Below, in pieces: positions 10,382-20,139 of a DNA stretch of 64,000 nt. Under the pieces are notes generated by a model. It was not told where the DNA came from and did no database searches. It worked only from the letters and a program-made list of their open reading frames with translations. How positions within the stretch are numbered: the first letter of the stretch is position 1; every line of letters starts with the position of its first letter. The position numbers and the translations under genes were made by a program. Source of the DNA: Acinetobacter calcoaceticus (lineage in GTDB: Bacteria > Pseudomonadota > Gammaproteobacteria > Pseudomonadales > Moraxellaceae). The stretch covers positions 62,001 to 126,000 of the forward strand of contig NZ_SLVJ01000007.1 in NCBI RefSeq assembly GCF_004345325.1, in the 5' to 3' direction.

Positions 10382-12100
10382 TTAGTCTTCGAATTGCCAT
10401 TTGCCAAAGCTATCGTAGATCAGGGTTGCACCATCTTTAACATTTTCCAACTCAATCCAAGCACCAGCCGATTGACTGCGGGCTTTGTGTTTTGATTTGC
10501 CATCAATAATCACATTCAGACCTTTGATATATAGCTCACGACCTTGAATACCCTGTTGAATCCTTGCTGTAAATTTTAATTTTCTAAAATCATTTTTAGT
10601 ATCAAATTGGACAGCATCTTTTGTTTGACCATCTCCTACCAAATCAATATTTTGTGGGAGATACAAGGTCGAGGTATTGTGCTGTAAATATTCAACACGG
10701 GGTTTGATGAAGGATGTTACACCTAGGGTGACAGCTGCATATTCATGATTAAATACTGTATTTATTTTTTTATCTGAATCAAGCTGTAAATTAGAAACCA
10801 ACTTATCCGCTCCACTCTGGACAAAATACGTACTCTGCCCCCACTGCTTCAAACTTTTCCCTGTTAAATTATGAAAACTCAAACCACCATAAGGATAATT
10901 TGGAATAACATGACCCGTATAAAATAAAGTCAGATCTTCAGTCGCACCAGTATATTCCAATTTATTGAATACGATATCGAGCCCCGTATCAAAGAACACA
11001 CTCGAGATCTCAGCTGAAGGATTTTTACTTTCCCACTGCAGATGCTCAAAATAAATTTTACCGGTTTGTTTCTGATCTATTTGATCTACAAACTTATAAA
11101 TACTCAATTTGTCTTTATTTGAAGTTGTATTCTTTACCTGAGTTTTGCCTAAAAACTTTAGATCTACATGCCGCTTATCTTTATTGAGATATAAAGTAAT
11201 CGCTTCAACATTATCAACGAGGGTTGCATCTTCAATAACACTCTGCTTGATCACAGATAAAGTGCTGGTTGCCTCCTCAGGTTCAATATCGATGCCCGCT
11301 TGAGGTGCTGTACCATTGGTTTTTTCAATATATGGCCGCTGTATTAATATATTTTCTCCAGCGGTAAATGAAATACCATTTCTACGAGCTTGGGAAATAT
11401 AAGGCTCTATGATTGTAATATTTTGAGGGATACCCGATGCGGTACCCCATTTATTACCAATATAAATACCATCACCCCACATATTGATCACACGAGGCTT
11501 ATAAATATACCCCCCTTTAGATTGGTAAATTGTCAACCCATAGCCCCATTCCCCTTTAGTGCCCAGATGTGTAAATCGATCACCTTCGAGATTGGCATTT
11601 AGGAGCCTGTAGTCTTCAATATCATAGGCATATAACACATGATAGCCTTGTGTAGCTGTCGGCAACACCCTGAGCTTGCCATTTTGGCTAAACGCCATTT
11701 CACTGTGAGAACGTAAATAAATATAGATGCCACTTTCTAATTCCGTCGGTCCAACCCAAAACTCATCATCAACAATGAACACTGTACCCAAGCGAGTGGC
11801 AGCATCATAAGCGACTTGAAGATATTTCGATTGACTACGTTTTATATTACTTACTGCAAAATCAGAGGCGTAAATAGCATTGGGTTTTTGCAAGATCCAA
11901 TGTCCTTTTTTCTCTAAGTCCTCAACCACCGAAACATCATCAACTGAACTCGAGTCATTCAGAACAAAGCGATAGTGATAACGTCCTGCAACAATAACTT
12001 CGGATTGGCCATGATCTTTAGACTTTATTTTCTTGAGATCCTGAATTGAAGGCAGATGCACTATGGCATTTAAATGCTGAGTATAAGCAGATTGATCCAT
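10382..12100 (-). CDS. Right-handed beta-helix protein with a tailspike-like N-terminus
   Basis: 572 residues, no signal peptide. The N-terminal 75 residues (SIQDLKKI...EVIVAGRYHY...GHWILQK) resemble the particle-binding segment of phage tailspikes. The middle (about 100-460) has the beta-strand and turn spacing of a right-handed parallel beta-helix with short YIYKP, NITIIEPYIS, NILIQRPYIE rungs, the hallmark of pectate-lyase-like and depolymerase proteins. No other phage gene is nearby, so it is a lone cargo gene or a captured tailspike. It may bind or cut a surface polysaccharide; catalytic residues cannot be assigned. The ATG at 12100 has only weak Shine-Dalgarno character. Confidence 0.7.
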   Translation of the reverse strand: MDQSAYTQHLNAIVHLPSIQDLKKIKSKDHGQSEVIVAGRYHYRFVLNDSSSVDDVSVVEDLEKKGHWILQKPNAIYASDFAVSNIKRSQSKYLQVAYDAATRLGTVFIVDDEFWVGPTELESGIYIYLRSHSEMAFSQNGKLRVLPTATQGYHVLYAYDIEDYRLLNANLEGDRFTHLGTKGEWGYGLTIYQSKGGYIYKPRVINMWGDGIYIGNKWGTASGIPQNITIIEPYISQARRNGISFTAGENILIQRPYIEKTNGTAPQAGIDIEPEEATSTLSVIKQSVIEDATLVDNVEAITLYLNKDKRHVDLKFLGKTQVKNTTSNKDKLSIYKFVDQIDQKQTGKIYFEHLQWESKNPSAEISSVFFDTGLDIVFNKLEYTGATEDLTLFYTGHVIPNYPYGGLSFHNLTGKSLKQWGQSTYFVQSGADKLVSNLQLDSDKKINTVFNHEYAAVTLGVTSFIKPRVEYLQHNTSTLYLPQNIDLVGDGQTKDAVQFDTKNDFRKLKFTARIQQGIQGRELYIKGLNVIIDGKSKHKARSQSAGAWIELENVKDGATLIYDSFGKWQFED

Positions 12101-12194
12101 ATTTTAGTATTGACTGGTATATATTAAAGCTCATGTTATCACCAGAATCAGACAATAAGACCCAAGTTTCTGTAACGCTCAATGTAAACGATGA

Positions 12195-12560
12195 CTAATG
12201 CTTATTTTCCAAAATTTCAGGCAAATTACGTTCGATCCAAGTGATGAGATAATTGAGTTTTTCAGCGGCTTGCGCACCGACTAAAGTCAATTGATACTCC
12301 ACCTTAGGCGGTACTTCTGCATACACAGTGCGCAAAATAAAACCATCCCCTTCCAACATTTTTAAAGTTTGGGCAAGCATCTTTTCACTAATACCTTGAA
12401 TGCGGTTTCTGAGTTGGCTAAAACGATGTACACCCTCACTTAGACAATGCAGCACCAATACCGACCACTTATTGCTGAGGTGTTCAAGTATGGCCCTTGA
12501 AGGACAGGTACTCGATAAAACTTGACCAATCAAATGTGGGTTAATGCCATCTGTCATCAT
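12195..12560 (-). CDS. HxlR-family transcriptional regulator
   Basis: Winged-helix DNA-binding regulator. The typical HxlR opening CPSRAILEHLSNKWSVLVL is followed by RFSQLRNRIQGISEKMLAQTL (recognition helix region) and the wing RTVYAEVPPKVEYQLT. I use the ATG at 12560 (MMTDGINPHL) because CGGAGAG lies at ideal distance upstream; a GTG at 12602 would add 14 residues with no good ribosome site. The family usually responds to redox, aldehydes or aromatics through the conserved Cys near the N-terminus and controls a divergent gene; here there is no divergent neighbour, so the target is unknown. Confidence 0.9.
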   Translation of the reverse strand: MMTDGINPHLIGQVLSSTCPSRAILEHLSNKWSVLVLHCLSEGVHRFSQLRNRIQGISEKMLAQTLKMLEGDGFILRTVYAEVPPKVEYQLTLVGAQAAEKLNYLITWIERNLPEILENKH

Positions 12561-12716
12561 TACTCTCCGACGTGCAGCTGAACTTAAACTTTGTTCAGAC
12601 ACCTAGCTAACAAACTAACTTTTAGCTATGTGCTTACATTAAGTAAGTTTAAAACCAAGATCATAGCACTATGTTGATTAAATGATCAATGCAAGCATGA
12701 ACTTATATGCCCGTCA

Positions 12717-13397
12717 TCAAGGACGGACATTTTTAATCGGTAAGTCCAAATTCATTTCGAGATTCGCGATTGATTCGCGTTGGGTGTTGTACATGGTGGC
12801 ATCAAAGGAAGCTACTTTGCGCATCAACATTGGATCATTTATCGCCAATACTGGGGTAAGTTTATGTTTTACAGGCAGATCGATCATTTCGTCAAAGTCG
12901 AAATAAACAGGACCATTAAATTTCACTTTTATCGGAACCAGATAACTGCGCTTTAAATGAAATGGCACATCTAAGACGATCGGAATATCTAAACTCAGTG
13001 GGAATTTAGGTAAATATTTCTTGTCATAGACCAAATCTGTAGTCGCTGAAAATGGCATCAAAGTATTAATCTTGACTGAAGTTTGATAATCAATATTGAC
13101 TGTAACTGGTGTCTCAACCTCAAAACTAATATTCGCGAGATACTTCCCCTTCAGCGGCAAGGTGAAAGTTTGATCAAGATCAATTTCAGTATCAAGATTA
13201 CCCTTGGCGTGTGCTTCTAAATAGTTACCGACATGAATTCGTGTCGGCAAGGAATCAGATAATTGAATTTTTGATTGATGTGCTGTCACTTGTAATGAAG
13301 CTTGCAGATTTAAATATAGCCAAAATAAAACTGCAACCAGCAAGACCAACACGATGAAACTCAACACGATATTTCGTACTGAACTAAAAAGTATCAT
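12717..13397 (-). CDS. Membrane-anchored beta-repeat protein B (paralogue of upstream gene)
   Basis: 226 residues, function unknown. One N-terminal membrane anchor (about 9-31, IVLSFIVLVLLVAVLFWLYL) leaves the rest periplasmic. The outside part alternates hydrophobic and polar residues in short strands, with elements such as FPLSLDIPIVLDVPFHLK that align with IPIKMDVPINLDVPLDQK in the preceding gene. Its ATG overlaps the stop of that gene by 4 nt (ATGA), so the two are co-translated and probably form one complex. Lys/Pro/Val-rich beta structure with no Cys suggests a stalk, lipid-binding groove or scaffold; that is inference. Confidence 0.78.
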   Translation of the reverse strand: MILFSSVRNIVLSFIVLVLLVAVLFWLYLNLQASLQVTAHQSKIQLSDSLPTRIHVGNYLEAHAKGNLDTEIDLDQTFTLPLKGKYLANISFEVETPVTVNIDYQTSVKINTLMPFSATTDLVYDKKYLPKFPLSLDIPIVLDVPFHLKRSYLVPIKVKFNGPVYFDFDEMIDLPVKHKLTPVLAINDPMLMRKVASFDATMYNTQRESIANLEMNLDLPIKNVRP

Positions 13398-14212
13398 GGG
13401 ACATTGGCCTTTTGCATTGCTGACGGTACTGGACTCTGCGGCATTCCATTGAGCTGTTGTTGTGACACCTGAGTTGCTTGCTCACCCTGCGTAGTGGGTT
13501 GAGCAATAGGTGTTTTAGTTGCTGGATCAGTACGAGATAAGGTCAAACTATTGAGTGGGATTTTTAACTGCCCTTGTTGGATTTTCACAGGTAAAGTGTT
13601 TTTCACATCCACAGTTGCCTGTAAAGCGGTTTTTACAGGGACATTCAAGCGCCCTTTGATTGGAATATTGGTGTTCAACGTGGTCACCAAGGGAATACGC
13701 ACATTTTCTTTGAGCTGCACTTTTACTGGCGCTTCAAACTTCAGATGTACTTTTTGATCGAGTGGCACATCCAAATTAATCGGCACATCCATTTTAATCG
13801 GAATCACACCTTTTAATGGCAAAGTAATGTCCTTGCCCATGACGCGTACACTGACTTTAGTATCAATCGGCATATCCTGTTCAACCTTGAGTAATTCTTT
13901 AACAGGTATCACGGTTTGGATCGGCACTTGATTGTCAAAATATACTTTAGGCGTCAAGGTTTGTGTGACAGGAATATTTAATTTCTCATTGATCGGAATC
14001 ACCGCATCCACTTTTCCGGTTACATCCACATCTAATGCATCATGGATTTGAACTTTGGCTTGCAGAGGTTCTTGCAGGTCAATTGAAACCGCCTGATTTT
14101 CAAGCGGGATATAAATATTGAAATATTTAAATACCCAGATTGCTATAAATACCCCACATAGAGATGCAAGGATAATGAGCATGAATCCGACGAATAATCT
14201 TTTAATTTGCAA
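13394..14212 (-). CDS. Membrane-anchored beta-repeat protein A
   Basis: 272 residues, function unknown. N-terminal anchor about 6-30 (LFVGFMLIILASLCGVFIAI), then about 190 residues of repeated strand-like units of the type xVPIxxxLxVxV (for example IPINEKLNIPVTQTL, VPIQTVIPVKELL, IPIKGRLNVPVKTAL), and finally a Gln/Pro/Thr-rich tail (about 230-272) likely disordered. It is followed by paralogue B with an ATGA overlap. The repeat structure, single anchor and coupling suggest a periplasmic two-protein assembly. No enzyme motif is visible. Confidence 0.78.
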   Translation of the reverse strand: MQIKRLFVGFMLIILASLCGVFIAIWVFKYFNIYIPLENQAVSIDLQEPLQAKVQIHDALDVDVTGKVDAVIPINEKLNIPVTQTLTPKVYFDNQVPIQTVIPVKELLKVEQDMPIDTKVSVRVMGKDITLPLKGVIPIKMDVPINLDVPLDQKVHLKFEAPVKVQLKENVRIPLVTTLNTNIPIKGRLNVPVKTALQATVDVKNTLPVKIQQGQLKIPLNSLTLSRTDPATKTPIAQPTTQGEQATQVSQQQLNGMPQSPVPSAMQKANVP

Positions 14213-14606
14213 CGATCTGTCCTTGATATGTTTTTATTAGATAGCCAGTTTACCGTTTTTTTTGTGATTTGTTATGCATATTAATTCAAAATATCTTCGC
14301 ATACAGACATTTTCATTTAATTAGATTTATGAATCAAATTTGAATACAAATTTATTCATTAATATACAGCTAAAAAAATAGACTTCGATTGGAGCAGCAA
14401 CAAGCCTAAATATGTTTTTCATTTGCAATTAATCAGCTTGTTATGTGTGGCCATCAACACTCAAATTCATGCAATCATGCAGACAAAAAAAGAGCCTCTA
14501 AAGAGACTCTTTTAAAGACATACAATGCCTACTTCGGGATCACTGCATAAGCTTCACTGATAGACAGCTTCACAGCATCAAAACACCAAAGTATTAAAGC
14601 CAAAGC
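14213..14606. other. 394-bp spacer between the beta-repeat operon and gapdh
   Basis: AT-rich spacer upstream of the beta-repeat pair. It must hold their promoter, but I can not single one out. Its left part contains no open frame worth calling; its right part holds the gapdh terminator (listed separately). Confidence 0.6.
14485..14513 (-). terminator. Terminator of the GAPDH gene
   Basis: Stem AAAAGAGCCTCT / AGAGACTCTTTT with one mismatch, followed on the minus strand by seven T residues. It lies about 95 bp past the GAPDH stop. Confidence 0.85.
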
Positions 14607-16064
14607 TTAGGCATTGGTTTCCGCAGGGACTTTGACATACTTCACGCCACACATTTGCTCAGCAATACGCAATACTTGGCAGCTATAACCCACTTCATTG
14701 TCATACCAAACATAAGCAGTTAGACGCGTACCTGAAGTAATGGTTGCTTGTGCATCAAATACACCCGCCGTACGTGAACCAATAAAGTCGCTCGATACCA
14801 CTTCAGTTGAGTTGGTATAACCGATTTGACCTTGGAGGCTAGAGTTGATTGAGATTTGGCGAATATATTCATTCACTTCTTCACGATCGACTTCTTTTTC
14901 AAGATTCAAGTTTAAAATGGCCAATGATACGTTTGGTGTAGGTACACGAACTGAGTTACCTGTCAATTTACCTTTTAGACCTGGTAATGCTTTAGCAACC
15001 GCTTTGGCAGCACCTGTTTCAGTAATCACCATGTTCAATGTAGCAGCACGACCACGACGATCCGCTTTATGATAGTTATCAATCAAGTTTTGGTCATTGG
15101 TGAATGAATGTACAGTTTCAACATGACCGTTTAATACGGTGTATTTATCATCTAAAACTTTAAGTACTGGTGTGATCGCATTGGTGGTACAGCTTGCAGC
15201 AGAGATGATTTTATCTTCATCTAAGATATCGGTATGGTTAACACCGAATACCACGTTTTTCATCTCACCTTTACTTGGTGCAGTCAGAACAACGCGTGCA
15301 ATACCCGCACATTCAAGATGAACGCTCAGACCTTCTGCATCACGCCATTTACCGGTATTGTCAATTAACAAGGCATTGTTAATACCATATTGGGTATAGT
15401 CCACTTCACTTGGGCTAGATGCATAAATCACTTTGATGAAGTTACCGTTTGCGATAATCGCTTCATTTTCTTCATCTACAGAAATCGTGCCTGCAAAAGT
15501 GCCATGGATCGAATCACGACGTAGCAATGATGCACGTTTTGCAAGATCACCATCAGATGACTTACGCACCACAATCGCTTTTAAATTTAGACCACGACCT
15601 AGACCAGATTGGCTGATAATCAAACGTGCCAAGATACGACCGATACGACCGAAACCGTAAAGAACCACGTCTTTAGGTGTTTCTTCAGTCGCCTGCCCCT
15701 TGATGCTTTGAACCGCTTGGGTAACAAATGCATCGATGTCGCCACCTTTCTCTTTAAATTCAACAGCAAGTTTACCAATATCAACTTCTGCAGAACCAAT
15801 GTTTTCTACTTTCGCCAACGCTTCAAGGATTGGAAAAGTATGAACAACCGAAAGCTCAACATCCAATACTCGGGTACGGCGATGTGTTTTTAAAATTTGG
15901 ATAACTGAACGGTTGATTAAAGAACGACCGTAAACAGAAACAACAATATTTTTTTCACGGTACATTTGACCAATTAACGCAATCATACGTTCCGCGATTT
16001 CTTCACGGTTTGTCCAACGACCTTGATGCTCTGCGTGTAAGGCGGTAATGGTGTCTTTGCTCAC
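14607..16064 (-). CDS. Glyceraldehyde-3-phosphate dehydrogenase, long form
   Basis: Interconverts glyceraldehyde-3-phosphate and 1,3-bisphosphoglycerate. At 485 residues it has an extension of about 125 residues before the Rossmann fold, which opens with VVLYGFGRIGRILARL. The catalytic Cys is in SAASCTTNAITPVL (about 290), with HSFTNDQNLID and WYDNEVGYS towards the end. The long type is known from Pseudomonas and Acinetobacter; as the latter lack a full Embden-Meyerhof route, a mainly gluconeogenic role is likely. The start MSKDTITALHAEHQG is in frame with the rest and preceded by AGAGGACG. Confidence 0.93.
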   Translation of the reverse strand: MSKDTITALHAEHQGRWTNREEIAERMIALIGQMYREKNIVVSVYGRSLINRSVIQILKTHRRTRVLDVELSVVHTFPILEALAKVENIGSAEVDIGKLAVEFKEKGGDIDAFVTQAVQSIKGQATEETPKDVVLYGFGRIGRILARLIISQSGLGRGLNLKAIVVRKSSDGDLAKRASLLRRDSIHGTFAGTISVDEENEAIIANGNFIKVIYASSPSEVDYTQYGINNALLIDNTGKWRDAEGLSVHLECAGIARVVLTAPSKGEMKNVVFGVNHTDILDEDKIISAASCTTNAITPVLKVLDDKYTVLNGHVETVHSFTNDQNLIDNYHKADRRGRAATLNMVITETGAAKAVAKALPGLKGKLTGNSVRVPTPNVSLAILNLNLEKEVDREEVNEYIRQISINSSLQGQIGYTNSTEVVSSDFIGSRTAGVFDAQATITSGTRLTAYVWYDNEVGYSCQVLRIAEQMCGVKYVKVPAETNA

Positions 16065-16270
16065 AGATACGTCCTCTATTTAATATCTATTTAGGCTTCA
16101 ATTTTAAACCGTCACAATTGTAATAGAAATTGCACCAATTTAGTATCTAAAGCTGTGCCTAGAGGCTAATTTTTAAGCGATACCAAATATAAATAGACGA
16201 AATGGATTGAACAATACAGATGATTATGTAGTTCATCTGATAAAAGCCCTTATTTCACTCAACTTGAGTC

Positions 16271-17203
16271 TTATTCGCCCAATCTTTCGGCGATTTTTTC
16301 ACGGTTTAATTTCAGACTGCGACTTTTACGTTGTTGTTGATAAAGATGCCATACGCCTTCAAGCACCAGAATCATCACTGCAGCCCAAATCGGGATATAA
16401 GTCCACCATTCATCAGCAGAAATATGCTCCCCCATCAACAGTGCAGCAAAAGCCAATAACACTGGTTCAAGATAGCTCAATAGACCAAACAAAATCAGGG
16501 GTAGATGCCGACTGGCTAGCAAATAACTCCCTAAGCCAATCGCACTCAACAAACCCAATCCTGCGATCACCAAGATTAAACTCGGTTGATCTAGGAATTT
16601 TAAATACGGTTCTGCACCTAACTGGGTGAAATAAATCGCCACAGGCAGGCACAGCAGCATATCCCACCAGAAACCACCGAGATGATCCGTTTTGATCATT
16701 TTACGCAGTATGAAATAGACTGAATAGCCCACAGCAACCACCATGGTTTCCCATGCCACACTGCCCTGTTGCCAAAACTCATGCCCCACACCCACTAAAG
16801 CACAAGCCACGGCCACGGACTGAAACTTAGATAGTTTTTCTTTATATAAAACGCAACCAGAGAGCACCAAGACCAGAGGCAGTAAAAAGTAACCCAGTGA
16901 TACTTGCAGGCCACGTCCATTGATCGGCCCCCACAAGAATAACCACAGTTGTAAAGCACAAAGTCCTGAACTGAGTAGCAGCATCAGGATGAACAACGGC
17001 TGCTGCCGCACACGTTGCATAATGGTATTAACTAAGCGTAATTCACCGCTGTAATACATAAACAAGGTTAGAAATGGAATCGTGGCAATGATGCGCCAAC
17101 CAAAAACCTGCTCACTATTAAAGTCGCCCAACCATTGGGTATAGAAATACAGCACACCGAAGGTAATAGATGCCATGATCGATAGGACGATGCCCTTAAA
17201 CAT
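16271..17203 (-). CDS. rarD: EamA-family permease RarD
   Basis: 310-residue inner-membrane protein with ten predicted membrane helices, made of two EamA repeats. It shows the RarD signatures FGVLYFYTQWL near the N-terminus, GWRIIATIPFL in helix 2, INGRGLQVSLGYFLLPL (about 100) and PLILFGLLSYLEPVLLAFAALL in the second half, with a basic cytoplasmic tail. Members are drug/metabolite transporters with unproven substrates; the chloramphenicol link is historical. Monocistronic, 167 bp behind the lipocalin on the same strand. Confidence 0.85.
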   Translation of the reverse strand: MFKGIVLSIMASITFGVLYFYTQWLGDFNSEQVFGWRIIATIPFLTLFMYYSGELRLVNTIMQRVRQQPLFILMLLLSSGLCALQLWLFLWGPINGRGLQVSLGYFLLPLVLVLSGCVLYKEKLSKFQSVAVACALVGVGHEFWQQGSVAWETMVVAVGYSVYFILRKMIKTDHLGGFWWDMLLCLPVAIYFTQLGAEPYLKFLDQPSLILVIAGLGLLSAIGLGSYLLASRHLPLILFGLLSYLEPVLLAFAALLMGEHISADEWWTYIPIWAAVMILVLEGVWHLYQQQRKSRSLKLNREKIAERLGE

Positions 17204-17371
17204 CTAATACCTCGTTTTTCATATTGTAATGTGTTCGCAGATCATAGTTAAAATCATGATAAATATATAGTGAATTTTCAAACACTGAACCACGTCCTAG
17301 TCTTCACTAACGCAGTCACAGCAACCGAAGTTGAAGTGGTCGAAGGCAACACGCCTTGAGTCAAAGCAAAC

Positions 17372-17956
17372 CTAGTTTTGACCATGTGGTGAGTAGATCA
17401 GGTTATTCAATTGGTAGCCTTGGGCTTGGGCATAATCAAGGTAGGCTTTGATCGATTGTGCATCGGGATGGGGCTCACGTGACAACAGCCATAAGTACTG
17501 ACGTTCTGGATCGCCAATCAATGCCATTTTATAGTCCTGATCCAGTTTTAATATCCAATATTGATTTTTCCCAATCGGTAACCAACGGATTCCATCCGGT
17601 AAATAACTGACTCTAAACTTGTTATACCACGGCGCATTGCTTGCATAAGCCTCACCGAAGTTCTGCACCAACTGATCTTGTTGATCATAGCAGCGTTGTT
17701 CAATCAGCATATTGCCATACTCACTTAAGGTATAACTAAAACTCACATCTCGAACACATTGGTTTTCAAGGCTATTCGGTTTACGTGCAATCTCATACCA
17801 TACCCCAAGATATTGATCCAACTCGACTTTGTCTACAGTCTTTAAAGGGCTTTCTTTGGCCCAAGAACTGCTTATCAATGTCATACAGATGACTGCATAA
17901 CCTAAGTTGGACATTGGCTTGGCCCATTGCGCTAAGATATTCTTTTTCATCGTCAT
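17372..17956 (-). CDS. Periplasmic lipocalin (Blc-like)
   Basis: Lipocalin of the Blc family: YLGVWYEIARKPNS (first strand GxW motif), NMLIEQRCYD, FRVSYLP, YWILKLDQDYKMALIGDP and YLWLLSREP. Such proteins bind lipids or lysophospholipids at the envelope. The open frame reaches back to 18106, but the ATG at 17956 (MTMKKNILAQW) begins a classical signal peptide with a likely cut after SSWA, and everything before it lacks family similarity. Unlike E. coli Blc there is no lipobox Cys at the cut, so the product should be soluble in the periplasm. Follows uvrB at 158 bp. Confidence 0.85.
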   Translation of the reverse strand: MTMKKNILAQWAKPMSNLGYAVICMTLISSSWAKESPLKTVDKVELDQYLGVWYEIARKPNSLENQCVRDVSFSYTLSEYGNMLIEQRCYDQQDQLVQNFGEAYASNAPWYNKFRVSYLPDGIRWLPIGKNQYWILKLDQDYKMALIGDPERQYLWLLSREPHPDAQSIKAYLDYAQAQGYQLNNLIYSPHGQN

Positions 17957-18114
17957 CCATTTCGTTGTCGTATTTGGGACAGCATGAGACAGTATTTTTA
18001 GTAAGTTGCGTTGAGATCGTTTCGATCCAACCTGATCATGATTGTAACGATCTTCAACGCATTTGAGCAAAAAATCTGCAATGCCGAGGTCAATAGGATC
18101 AACCAAACTTAGAT

Positions 18115-20139
18115 TTACATCAGCATTTGTGCCTTCAAGCGCACAATCGTGTCACGTATTTGAGCAGCTTGTTCAAATTGCAGTTCTTTGGAAGCCTTTA
18201 ACATGTCTTTTTCCAATTTCGCAATATGCTTGGCATACAGTTTTGGATCTGAAAGTATGTGGCGTTCATCTGCATTCATCACGCGATCTGCTTCAGAAAT
18301 TTCGTCATCATACTGATCTTCAAAAACCTCAGCCGTTTCAATCTCTTTGATCACTTGACGCACAGCACTACGTGGGGTGATACCATGCTCCAAATTAAAT
18401 TGGATTTGCTTGGCACGACGACGCGCAGTTTCATCTATCGCTTTCTGCATCGAATCCGTGATGCGATCTGCATATAAAATCGCCTTCCCTTTGATATTAC
18501 GTGCTGCACGGCCAATGGTTTGAATCAAAGCGCGCTCAGAACGCAAGAATCCTTCTTTGTCAGCATCTAAAATCGCCACCAAAGACACTTCTGGCATATC
18601 CAAGCCTTCACGTAATAGGTTGATCCCAATCAGCACATCATGTACACCGGTGCGTAATTCATGAATGATCTTGACCCGCTCCACAGTATCAATATCCGAA
18701 TGCAGATAGGCCACCTTGACCCCGTATTCTTTCAAATATGAGGTCAGGTCTTCGGCCATACGTTTGGTCAGTGTGGTCACCAACACCCGTTCATTGAGTT
18801 CTTTACGGATATTGATTTCTGACAACACATCATCGACTTGGGTCAGGACTGGACGAACTTCAATCTCTGGATCGATGAGCCCTGTTGGACGTACCACCTG
18901 CTCGGCAATCACTTCAGAACGTTCAAGTTCATACTTGGCTGGGGTGGCACTGACATAGAGCGTGGTCGGAATAATACTTTGCCATTCTTCAAACTTCATT
19001 GGGCGATTGTCCAATGCACTCGGTAGACGGAAGCCATAATTGACCAAGTTTTCCTTACGTGATCGGTCACCCTTATACATGGCACCGATTTGTGGCACTG
19101 TGACATGTGATTCATCAATAATTAACAAGGCATCTTCAGGCAAATAATCAAACAGCGTTGGCGGTGCTTCACCAGAAGGTCGACCTGATAAATGTCGAGA
19201 ATAGTTTTCGATCCCATTGGTGTAGCCCAATTGCTGCATCATTTCGAGGTCATAACGCGTGCGTTGCTCGATGCGCTGTGCTTCTAGAAGTTTGTCGTGG
19301 GCTCTAAAAAATTCCAATTGTTCTTTAAGCTCGGTTTTAATCGTGCCGATGGCGCGTTCGATATTTACTTTAGGCGTGACATAGTGACTCTTAGGATAAA
19401 TCGTCACCCGTGGCACTTTACGAATCATTTTGCCATTGATGGGATCAAACCAACGAATCGAATCAACCTCAGCATCAAACAACTCGATACGAATAGCATA
19501 CTGATCTGATTCTGCAGGGAAAATATCGATGATCTCACCACGAATACGGTAAGTACCACGTAAAAATTCCAATTCATTACGGGTGTACTGCATTTCAACC
19601 AAGCGGCGGATAATGTCATCACGACTAATTCGGTCACCTTGCACCACATGCAACAACATACTCATATAGGCATTGGGATCACCCAAACCATAAATGGCCG
19701 AAACTGAGGCCACGATAATGGCATCACGGCGCTCGAGCAAAGTCCGTGTCGCAGACAAACGCATCTGATCAATGTGATCATTGATTGCTGCATCTTTCTC
19801 GATAAAGGTATCTGAAGAAGGCACATAAGCTTCAGGCTGATAATAGTCGTAATAACTCACGAAATATTCGACTGCATTGTTGGGGAAAAACGACTTGAAT
19901 TCCCCATAAAGTTGCGCCGCCAAGGTCTTATTATGTGCCATGACAATCGTGGGCCGTTGTAACTGAGCAATCACATTGGCCATGGTATAGGTCTTCCCTG
20001 ACCCCGTCACGCCTAGCAGCAATTGATCATGCGCACCTTGCTGAATTCCTTTTACTAACTTCTCAATGGCTTGGGGTTGATCACCCGCAGGTTGATACGG
20101 GGTGACTAATTCAAAGGGCAGGTTTTCGCTCACGAACAT
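18115..20139 (-). CDS. uvrB: Excinuclease ABC subunit B
   Basis: Damage-verifying helicase-like subunit of nucleotide excision repair. 674 residues: Walker [16 protein letters not shown] (about 44), the beta-hairpin region [20 protein letters not shown] (about 96), DEAH-like IDESHVT (about 340), motif [11 protein letters not shown] (about 540), and the UvrC-interacting UVR motif at the C-terminus ([20 protein letters not shown]). Start ATG at 20139 has AGGA just upstream. I see no SOS-type operator in front of it, in line with the unusual damage response of Acinetobacter. Confidence 0.97.
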   Translation of the reverse strand: MFVSENLPFELVTPYQPAGDQPQAIEKLVKGIQQGAHDQLLLGVTGSGKTYTMANVIAQLQRPTIVMAHNKTLAAQLYGEFKSFFPNNAVEYFVSYYDYYQPEAYVPSSDTFIEKDAAINDHIDQMRLSATRTLLERRDAIIVASVSAIYGLGDPNAYMSMLLHVVQGDRISRDDIIRRLVEMQYTRNELEFLRGTYRIRGEIIDIFPAESDQYAIRIELFDAEVDSIRWFDPINGKMIRKVPRVTIYPKSHYVTPKVNIERAIGTIKTELKEQLEFFRAHDKLLEAQRIEQRTRYDLEMMQQLGYTNGIENYSRHLSGRPSGEAPPTLFDYLPEDALLIIDESHVTVPQIGAMYKGDRSRKENLVNYGFRLPSALDNRPMKFEEWQSIIPTTLYVSATPAKYELERSEVIAEQVVRPTGLIDPEIEVRPVLTQVDDVLSEINIRKELNERVLVTTLTKRMAEDLTSYLKEYGVKVAYLHSDIDTVERVKIIHELRTGVHDVLIGINLLREGLDMPEVSLVAILDADKEGFLRSERALIQTIGRAARNIKGKAILYADRITDSMQKAIDETARRRAKQIQFNLEHGITPRSAVRQVIKEIETAEVFEDQYDDEISEADRVMNADERHILSDPKLYAKHIAKLEKDMLKASKELQFEQAAQIRDTIVRLKAQMLM

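Noticed and set aside
10382..12100. Prophage remnant
   Set aside because: Only one phage-like protein; no integrase, capsid, terminase or att-like repeats nearby.
17957..18106. 50-residue N-terminal extension of the lipocalin
   Set aside because: It precedes a complete signal peptide and lacks similarity to lipocalins.
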